Shown here one piece after another: positions 20,799-25,602 of a stretch of DNA of 25,602 bases (positions are counted from its first letter, which is position 1; each line of letters opens with the position of its first letter). The notes under the pieces are model-generated. The model had not been told where the DNA came from, searched no databases, and worked only from the letters and a program-made list of their open reading frames with translations. A program made the position numbers and the translations under genes. The stretch is from the NCBI GenBank assembly GCA_963610045.1, contig CAVDMS010000018.1:1-25602 (forward strand), given 5' to 3'. Origin of the DNA: F23-B02 sp963610045. Lineage in GTDB: Bacteria > Bacillota > Clostridia > Oscillospirales > Oscillospiraceae.

Positions 20799-21353
20799 AT
20801 GAAAACGGAATTTTTACAGAATTTCAAAATCGGCGATCAGGCGCTTACTAAAGAGATCATAGACGCCATACTCGCTGAAAATGGCCGTGATATCGAAGCG
20901 GCCAAAAAGCCTTTTGCTGATTATGAGGCGATCAAAGATCGGCTTAAAACCGCCGAAGATGGGCTTAAGGCTTTTGCAAATGTTGATGTTTCCAAGCTTC
21001 AGGGAGAGATCAGCAGACTTAAAGATGCGCTTGCTCAAAAGGATACCGACTGGCAGGCGAAAATAGACGGCATGGCTTTTGATGGACGCATCAAGGATGC
21101 CGTGGCAGCAGCTAAGGGGCGCAATGTAAAGGCAATAGCAGCGCTGCTTGATATTGAGACGCTCCGTAACAGCAAAAACCAGGAGGCCGATATTAAAACG
21201 GCACTCGAAACACTTAAAAAGGACAATGCCTATCTGTTTGAAGCCGATACGCCTCCGGGCTATGCGTCCGGCACAGGTACGCAGCAGATGGGAACCAAGT
21301 ACACGGCGGCCGAAAATGCCATTCGTACAGCTGCCGGACTTAAAGCAGAATAA
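20799..21353 (+). CDS. Scaffold protein (GP20-like)
   Basis: 184 aa. Highly helical, Ala/Lys/Glu-rich with a heptad core (YEAIKDRLKTAEDGLKAF, LQGEISRLKDALAQKDTDWQ), VAAAKGRNVKAIAALLDIET and a C-terminal LFEADTPPGYASGTG, all typical of the phage minor structural/scaffold family GP20. It organises capsid assembly and leaves afterwards. GAGGAG precedes the ATG. It lies directly before the major capsid gene. Confidence 0.9.
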   Translation: MKTEFLQNFKIGDQALTKEIIDAILAENGRDIEAAKKPFADYEAIKDRLKTAEDGLKAFANVDVSKLQGEISRLKDALAQKDTDWQAKIDGMAFDGRIKDAVAAAKGRNVKAIAALLDIETLRNSKNQEADIKTALETLKKDNAYLFEADTPPGYASGTGTQQMGTKYTAAENAIRTAAGLKAE

Positions 21354-21367
21354 AGGAGATTTAAAAC

Positions 21368-22249
21368 ATGGCAAATTCCATAGCACTCGCAAAGCAGTTT
21401 GTACCGATTCTCGACGAAGTGTACAAGAACGCTTCGCTCACCGCAAAACTCGACGGCGCCGCTGATCTTGTAAGAGCAGGTGCCAATGCAAACGAGCTTA
21501 TAATCCCGAAGATCAATATGCAGGGGCTTGCGGCGTACTCTCGAAACAGCGGATATGTAAACGGCGATGTTACCCTCACAAACGAAACCGTGCAGTGCAA
21601 TTTCGATCGTGGCCGCATGTTCCAGGTAGATACGATGGACAACCTCGAAACGGCAGGTATCGCCTTCGGCAGACTGGCAGGAGAGTTTATTCGCACCAAA
21701 GTTGTGCCGGAGCTGGATGCATTCCGCTTTGCAGCATATGCTTCTGCGACCGGCATTTCAAAAGTAGCCAGTGCTGCAACTCTCGCCGACGGCGCCGCTG
21801 TTGTGGCGGCACTGCGAAAGGCTATCAATCAGATGGATGAAGACGAAGTCCCCTTTGAGGATCGCCACCTGTTCATCACCCCCACGCTTTATGGCATGGT
21901 GCAGGATCTTGATACCACCAAGAGCCGAGAAATTCTGAAACGCTTCACCGATATTACTCAGGTCCCGCAAACCCGTTTCTATACGAAGATCTCCCAGAAG
22001 GACGGAACGTCCTCCGGGCAGACCGACGGCGGCTACTCCAAAGATGCAACTGACGGCAAGGATATAAACTTTATGATTATCCACAAGCCCGCCGTAATCC
22101 AGTTTGAGAAGCATGTTGACCCGAAGATCATCGAACCTGCTCAGAATCAGAATGCGGATGCGTATAAATTCGGTTATCGCAATGTCGGTATAGCAGATGT
22201 TTATGAAAACAAAGTAGCCGGCATTTATCTGCACAATAAGGCATCCTAA
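21368..22249 (+). CDS. Major capsid protein
   Basis: 293 aa. Probable HK97-fold capsid subunit: N-terminal FVPILDEVYKNASLTAKLDG, the E-loop/P-domain region ELIIPKINMQGLAAYSRNSG, DRGRMFQVDTMDNLETAGIA, FIRTKVVPELDAFRF, HLFITPTLYGMV and C-terminal FGYRNVGIADVYENKVAGIY. Size and position after the scaffold fit the major capsid gene. AAAGGAG lies upstream of the ATG. No protease gene or cleaved N-terminal scaffold is seen. Confidence 0.9.
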   Translation: MANSIALAKQFVPILDEVYKNASLTAKLDGAADLVRAGANANELIIPKINMQGLAAYSRNSGYVNGDVTLTNETVQCNFDRGRMFQVDTMDNLETAGIAFGRLAGEFIRTKVVPELDAFRFAAYASATGISKVASAATLADGAAVVAALRKAINQMDEDEVPFEDRHLFITPTLYGMVQDLDTTKSREILKRFTDITQVPQTRFYTKISQKDGTSSGQTDGGYSKDATDGKDINFMIIHKPAVIQFEKHVDPKIIEPAQNQNADAYKFGYRNVGIADVYENKVAGIYLHNKAS

Positions 22250-22260
22250 GGCGGTGCGTT

Positions 22261-22461
22261 ATGCCTCTTATTGATAAACGCCTGTTGGATATGCTCGATC
22301 CTGTTGCTGCAGAAAATTTCAACCGCACGCTTAAAGCGATTAGCGGGGTAATTACTTCCGCAGAACTTGTTGCGGATAGTGCGGGAAAAATAACAGGCGG
22401 CACTATTACACTTGCGGATAATAGCACAATACCTATTACCGTAGTAACGGCAACGGAATAA
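22261..22461 (+). CDS. Small structural-region protein (66 aa)
   Basis: MPLIDKRLLDMLDPVAAENF, a helical N-terminus, and a beta-rich end ITGGTITLADNSTIPITVVT. Similar tiny genes follow the capsid in other Firmicutes phages and may be decoration or head-fibre parts, which I cannot prove. AAGGCGGTG precedes the ATG. No domain recognised. Confidence 0.7.
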   Translation: MPLIDKRLLDMLDPVAAENFNRTLKAISGVITSAELVADSAGKITGGTITLADNSTIPITVVTATE

Positions 22462-22472
22462 GGAGCAAAATG

Positions 22473-22832
22473 ATGCCCGATTATACTTTTTATACGACGG
22501 AATATCTCGGCGACAGCATACCGGGCGAAGAATTTTTCCGGCTCGCAAAACGAGCCGCAGAGCAGCTCAACACTTATAAGCGAGCCTTTACCGTAACAGT
22601 GCCAAATGAAAACGCAGAAGCCATGGCTATATGTGCTATGGCTGATGCGCTTTTTTATTTTGAAGCCGTGCAGAACGGCTCAGGCGGTGCTGTAAGCTCG
22701 GCAACTGTCGGCAGTGTATCTGTTAGCTATGCCGGGGCAAACAGCGCTGTAGACGTATCTCGGAAAGCGCAGGAGCGAGAGCTGTATCAATGCGCTCGCC
22801 GATATCTTGATATCTACCGGGGGTGCGGCTGA
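22473..22832 (+). CDS. Head-tail connector / DNA-packaging adaptor
   Basis: 119 aa, alpha-helical: EEFFRLAKRAAEQLNTYKRA, AEAMAICAMADALFYFEAVQ, VSVSYAGANS and RKAQERELYQCARRYLDI. This is the layout of gp6/gp15-type adaptors that dock under the portal. ATG pairs exist at 22470 and 22473; AAGGAG favours 22473. Ends in TGATG overlapping the next gene. Confidence 0.8.
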   Translation: MPDYTFYTTEYLGDSIPGEEFFRLAKRAAEQLNTYKRAFTVTVPNENAEAMAICAMADALFYFEAVQNGSGGAVSSATVGSVSVSYAGANSAVDVSRKAQERELYQCARRYLDIYRGCG

Positions 22833-23200
22833 TGCTCAGTGTAAGAAGCCGCTGCCCGGTGGATTATCGGTTGTGCAATCAAACGGTAACCGTGTATCAC
22901 CGCAGCGGGGAGACGTATAGCAGGAAAATTATAAACAATGCTTTTTTCGATTTTAAGAAAAACGAAAGCATTGATAAGACCGGCAGCAGCGAAGTCAATT
23001 CGTTCCTGTTGATCGTCCCTTGCTCGGAGCAAGCCGTTTTCGTTGGCGACAAGGTACTGCTCGGCGAAGGAAAGCCCATAGATACGCCCGAAGCGTGGGC
23101 TGCGTTCATCCCCTCAAAGGTTGCGGGGCTTTGCGTGGTGAAAAATGTTGATCCGAAGTATTGGGGCGGCAGGATGGTGCATGTGGAGGCGGGCGGCTGA
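22832..23200 (+). CDS. Phage head completion protein (DUF6751-like)
   Basis: 122 aa. MLSVRSRCPVDYRLCNQTVT, DKTGSSEVNSFLLIVP, VFVGDKVLLGEG, WAAFIPSKVAGLCVV, VDPKYWGGRMVHVEAGG. I recognise this set of motifs as DUF6751-type small beta protein of head completion regions. Start ATG 22832 overlaps the upstream TGA; GGTGCGG near it is a modest site. Family name should be confirmed. Confidence 0.75.
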   Translation: MLSVRSRCPVDYRLCNQTVTVYHRSGETYSRKIINNAFFDFKKNESIDKTGSSEVNSFLLIVPCSEQAVFVGDKVLLGEGKPIDTPEAWAAFIPSKVAGLCVVKNVDPKYWGGRMVHVEAGG

Positions 23201-23649
23201 TGCTTAGAGTAAAGATACACATAGATCCCGAAAGCATTCTGCTCGCCCATGGGCTGAACGACGGAGGAGCTGCACAGCGCTTTTTTACCGAAACAGTAAA
23301 CAAGCGCATAAGCGCATACATGCCCTATCGTTCCGGGGCGCTTTCAGGAAAGCTTAAGCGAGTAACGGCTCCGGGCGAGATCACGATCTCTGCCCCTTAC
23401 GCACGGTATCAATATTACGGAAAAGTCATGATAGATCCCGCTATTAACGCAGCGGGATTTTTAACTAAAGACGGCACGTGGAGATCACGAAAGGGCGCAG
23501 TTAAAGTGCGTACTGATCGGGATTTAACTTACGACACCACAAAAAACGCCAAAGCGGGACCGTTTTGGGATCGTCGGCTCATGGCAGCCGAAGGAAAAGC
23601 AATACTGGCGGATTTAAAGAGCTACATAAAGTCGAGGGATCAAAAATGA
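23200..23649 (+). CDS. Minor capsid / head-tail joining protein
   Basis: 149 aa. N-terminal beta-helix region with HIDPESILLAHGL, FFTETVNKRISAYMPYRSGA, ISAPYARYQYYGKVM and a C-terminal AGPFWDRRLMAAEGKAILAD. Pattern resembles the HK97 gp10/minor capsid protein family at this position. Starts in TGATG with the preceding stop; ends in ATGA with the next gene, showing tight coupling. Confidence 0.8.
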   Translation: MLRVKIHIDPESILLAHGLNDGGAAQRFFTETVNKRISAYMPYRSGALSGKLKRVTAPGEITISAPYARYQYYGKVMIDPAINAAGFLTKDGTWRSRKGAVKVRTDRDLTYDTTKNAKAGPFWDRRLMAAEGKAILADLKSYIKSRDQK

Positions 23650-24104
23650 CGGCATTAGAAAAAATTCAAGAATGGATCAAGACTTTTCCACATTACGACG
23701 CATTGACAACCTTTAGTGTTGACTACACGAGCGCCGAGCCTGCAAACGGCGGCTTAATGCCGGCAGGGCTTATTGAGGTATCACGAAATACCGACATTTT
23801 CGGGAATGTGGCCGTTACAAATCAATACAACTTCACGCTGTATCTCGTTTTCCTTAAATCGCCCGGCGATGAGACCACGGCAGAGGAAAACGCACAGTGG
23901 CTTATGGACTTCCAGGACTGGGTGCAGCAGCAATCAGTCTCCGGCGCCGCTCCCGTATTCGGCGACAGCGCCCGGCAGGAAACCATAAAAGCACAAAACG
24001 GCATGCTTTTGGAGGCGGACAACGAAGGCACAGCTGTGTATACCGTAAATCTTTCCGCCAGTTTTATTAAATACTACGAGGAGAAAAATGAATGGCTGAC
24101 TTAA
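23646..24104 (+). CDS. Tail-completion / minor capsid protein
   Basis: 152 aa. MTALEKIQEWIKTFPHYDAL, FTLYLVFLKSPGDETTAEEN, WLMDFQDWVQQQS and a C-terminal YTVNLSASFIKYYE. Fits the phage minor capsid/tail terminator group just before the tail tube gene. Start overlaps the upstream stop (ATGA); the longer frame from 23565 is an overlap artefact. Confidence 0.75.
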   Translation: MTALEKIQEWIKTFPHYDALTTFSVDYTSAEPANGGLMPAGLIEVSRNTDIFGNVAVTNQYNFTLYLVFLKSPGDETTAEENAQWLMDFQDWVQQQSVSGAAPVFGDSARQETIKAQNGMLLEADNEGTAVYTVNLSASFIKYYEEKNEWLT

Positions 24105-24610
24105 CATTTAATACCGTATCAGGAGAAGTCGTTGCAAGAAAACTGCTGATACTCTACCTGAACACCGGCACAAGCTCAGCTCCCGTGTGGAGCCCCATTG
24201 GTAAACGAGTTGAGGACAGCTCGATGGAATATGATTGGGGCGAAGAGCCTATAACGGATATTTTCGGAAATACATACACCACGCTCAAGCCTCCCACGAT
24301 CACGCAGACCTTTGACCCGTGCGAGCTTGATGCGGGAGATGCGGCACAGCTTAAAATATGGAATACTGCCATTAAGGATCATAATACAAGCGCAATGGCA
24401 AACAACGATCTTCTTGTTGTGCATACCTATGCGGGAACAACTTCTGCGGCATTTGCAGAGCGTTATCCGGCAAGCATGGTGAAGCCCTCCGGTCTCGGCG
24501 GCTCGGCAAGCGTAGGTATGCCCATTGACGTCACCTTTGGCGGCGTGCGGGAGCCCGGCAGCGCAGCCGTGACCGACGGAGCCGTTACGTTTACAAAAGC
24601 AGCGACTTAA
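24092..24610 (+). CDS. Major tail tube protein
   Basis: 172 aa beta-rich protein: DLTFNTVSGEVVARKLLILY, KRVEDSSMEYDWGEEPITDI, TLKPPTITQTFDPCELDAGD, DLLVVHTYAG and SVGMPIDVTFGGVREPGSAA. This fits siphovirus tail-tube subunits, with C-terminal strand that could carry a decoration loop. GAGGAG in the end of the upstream gene serves the ATG (13-nt overlap). Confidence 0.85.
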   Translation: MADLTFNTVSGEVVARKLLILYLNTGTSSAPVWSPIGKRVEDSSMEYDWGEEPITDIFGNTYTTLKPPTITQTFDPCELDAGDAAQLKIWNTAIKDHNTSAMANNDLLVVHTYAGTTSAAFAERYPASMVKPSGLGGSASVGMPIDVTFGGVREPGSAAVTDGAVTFTKAAT

Positions 24611-24621
24611 GGAGGTAGCGC

Positions 24622-25050
24622 ATGCCTAATATTCTCAACATAAAAACCAACCGCAAAGAAATAGAGATCCAGCGTGACGGTCAAATCGTGGGCAGCGTTT
24701 ACTTCGATCCCAGTGATATCTCGATAATAAAGCGCCTGAGAGAGGCTCAGGAAAAGCTTGCGGAGCTGAATGTAAACGCAAATAAAGAGGATGATATCGA
24801 CGCCATGCTCGCCGAAGCGGAAAAGGTCGATAAAGAGCTTCGGGCGGCTGTGGACTACGCATTTGATTACCCTTGCTCCGACGTCGTTTTCGGAGCGGGA
24901 TACAGCTTCACGTCTCACAACGGCGTGAGCGCTCTTGAGCAGTTTTTAAGCGGCGCAATAGATTACATATCTAAAGAAATGAACGCCGAAGCACGAGCGT
25001 CTCAGGAGCGGCAGGATAAATATCTTGCTAAGTACAAGAACAAAAAATGA
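24622..25050 (+). CDS. Tail assembly chaperone (gpG-like)
   Basis: 142 aa. Begins MPNILNIKTNRKEIEIQRDG, followed by a long helical section (IKRLREAQEKLAELNVNANK, EAEKVDKELRAAVDYAFDYP) and a charged basic tail. Size and position before Gp15 fit the first tail assembly chaperone, gpG-like, that coats the tape measure. AAGGAGG lies before the ATG. Its stop (TGA) follows an A6 run, and the next gene begins one base inside the stop, inviting comparison with gpG-GT frameshifts. Confidence 0.78.
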   Translation: MPNILNIKTNRKEIEIQRDGQIVGSVYFDPSDISIIKRLREAQEKLAELNVNANKEDDIDAMLAEAEKVDKELRAAVDYAFDYPCSDVVFGAGYSFTSHNGVSALEQFLSGAIDYISKEMNAEARASQERQDKYLAKYKNKK

Positions 25051-25586
25051 TTTATGATCTTCCGACTACTGTGGATGTTGATGGTGTTAGGCATGAAATA
25101 AGGTCGGATTACAGGGCGGTGTTGGATATCCTCACCGCTCTTTCCGATCCGGAATTAACAAAGGGAGAGCAGCTCAACATCCTCTTAAACATTTTCTATA
25201 TTGAGCCGCCCGACAATATCGAGGAAGCGATCAAACAGTGCTTCGGATTTATAAACCGCTTTCAGCCCGATAGTAATACTCCTCAGCCCAAATTAATGGA
25301 CTGGGAGCAGGATTTCGGGCTTATTGCCGATGCGATAACGATAAAGGCGGGACATGATATCCGATCGGATGAGTATATGCATTGGTGGACGTTTGTAGGC
25401 TACTACATGAATATCGGGGACTGCTTTTTTGCGCAAACCGTTTCTGTGCGCAAAAAGCTTGCGAAAGGGCAAAAGCTCGACGATTCCGAGCGTGAATTTT
25501 ATCGCTCCAACCGCTCTCTGATAGAGCTGAATAGCAAAACTACACCCGAAGAAGATGAATTGTTGGCGGCGTGGATAGGAGGTTGA
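25047..25586 (+). CDS. Phage Gp15-family tail assembly chaperone
   Basis: 179 aa: DYRAVLDILTALSDPELTKG, LLNIFYIEPPDNIEEAIKQC, MDWEQDFGLIADAITIKAGH, MHWWTFVGYYMNIGDCFFAQ, TPEEDELLAAW. These are signature segments of Gp15 (PF06854) from Firmicutes phages. It overlaps the gpG-like stop by 4 nt (ATGA), so it may be made by coupled start and/or -1 frameshift. Expected to act with the gpG-like protein on the tape measure. Confidence 0.9.
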   Translation: MIYDLPTTVDVDGVRHEIRSDYRAVLDILTALSDPELTKGEQLNILLNIFYIEPPDNIEEAIKQCFGFINRFQPDSNTPQPKLMDWEQDFGLIADAITIKAGHDIRSDEYMHWWTFVGYYMNIGDCFFAQTVSVRKKLAKGQKLDDSEREFYRSNRSLIELNSKTTPEEDELLAAWIGG

Positions 25587-25590
25587 TACG

Positions 25591-25602
25591 GTGGCAGATG
25601 GC
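25591..25602 (+). CDS. Start of next gene, presumably tape measure (partial)
   Basis: GTG-GCA-GAT-GGC reads M-A-D-G and is preceded by AGGAGG eight bases upstream, so a GTG start is likely. A tape-measure gene almost always follows Gp15 in this layout; only four codons are in the window, so the identity is inference. Confidence 0.55.

Larger units (their letters stand above)
348..25602. mobile_element. Prophage, left end through tail genes (right end not in window)
   Basis: Starts at a tRNA-Ala 3' fragment next to a tyrosine integrase and runs through repressor/Cro, recombination, replication, late activator, terminase, portal, capsid and tail genes in canonical siphovirus order. Everything from 4363 on is on the plus strand with almost no gaps; the lysogenic block at 466-4229 is minus, apart from a doubtful small plus ORF at 3854-3982. 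No interrupted core gene is seen, so it may be functional, but tape measure, baseplate, lysis genes and the second att site lie beyond the window. Confidence 0.95.

Noticed and set aside
20814..21392. Long minus-strand ORF opposite the scaffold gene
   Set aside because: Shadow of a strongly coding helical gene; the minus strand shows no start signal.

Overview
The window is the left end and most of the early, replication, packaging and head genes of a temperate siphovirus-like prophage (long-tailed phage type) in a bacterium that is most likely a gut Clostridia member (Oscillospirales-like). This rests on gene order, strong AGGAGG ribosome sites with frequent ATGA/TAATG stop-start overlaps, TTG/GTG starts, moderate GC, and product families common in Firmicutes prophages (SleB-type hydrolase, RecT/YqaJ recombination, GP20 scaffold, Gp15). 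The host assignment is inference; no host housekeeping gene is present. The right end of the prophage lies outside the window.

Layout. 1-392: the junction, with three tandem copies of the 3' end of a minus-strand tRNA-Ala. Each has a terminator hairpin immediately beyond its CCA end, and the innermost copy (348-392) is the likely att site. 466-3552 (minus): integrase, a membrane-anchored XRE regulator, and a two-TM protein joining an FtsK-gamma-like winged helix to an Mrr-type nuclease. 3903-4569: a CI-like repressor and a Cro-like gene diverge from two near-consensus promoters amid repeated operator-like motifs. 4605-10186 (plus): small early ORFs, an excisionase-like protein, a candidate structured RNA, a DUF6948-like gene, a Gly-Tyr/Ser/Asp repeat protein, a secreted or anchored SleB-like hydrolase, and a YqaJ exonuclease / DUF1351 / RecT recombination module. 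10190-11771: replication initiator with internal phased repeats (candidate origin) and DnaC-like helicase loader. 11768-14774: DUF551, a DNA methyltransferase, a run of small overlapping Cys-rich ORFs, and DUF3310. 14767-15334: RinA/ArpU-like late activator, the late promoter and a leader hairpin.

Late genes (15366 to end): small and large terminase, portal, a MuF-type minor capsid protein ending in a toxin-like domain (Ntox50-like) followed by a 71-aa candidate immunity gene, a terminator, a structured leader, then scaffold, major capsid, four connector/completion genes, tail tube, two tail assembly chaperones and the first codons of the presumed tape measure.

How the parts work together: the repressor/Cro switch at about 4250-4330 sets lysogeny against the early rightward operon. 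The early operon makes recombination, replication and methylation functions and then the RinA-like activator, which should turn on the promoter at 15195-15240 for packaging and morphogenesis. Accessory cargo sits in two places: the minus-strand lysogenic block (membrane nuclease) and the capsid-linked toxin/immunity pair. The strongest candidates for undescribed biology are the membrane FtsK-gamma/Mrr nuclease, the structured RNA at 4961-5104, and the tandem tRNA-end/terminator array at the att site.
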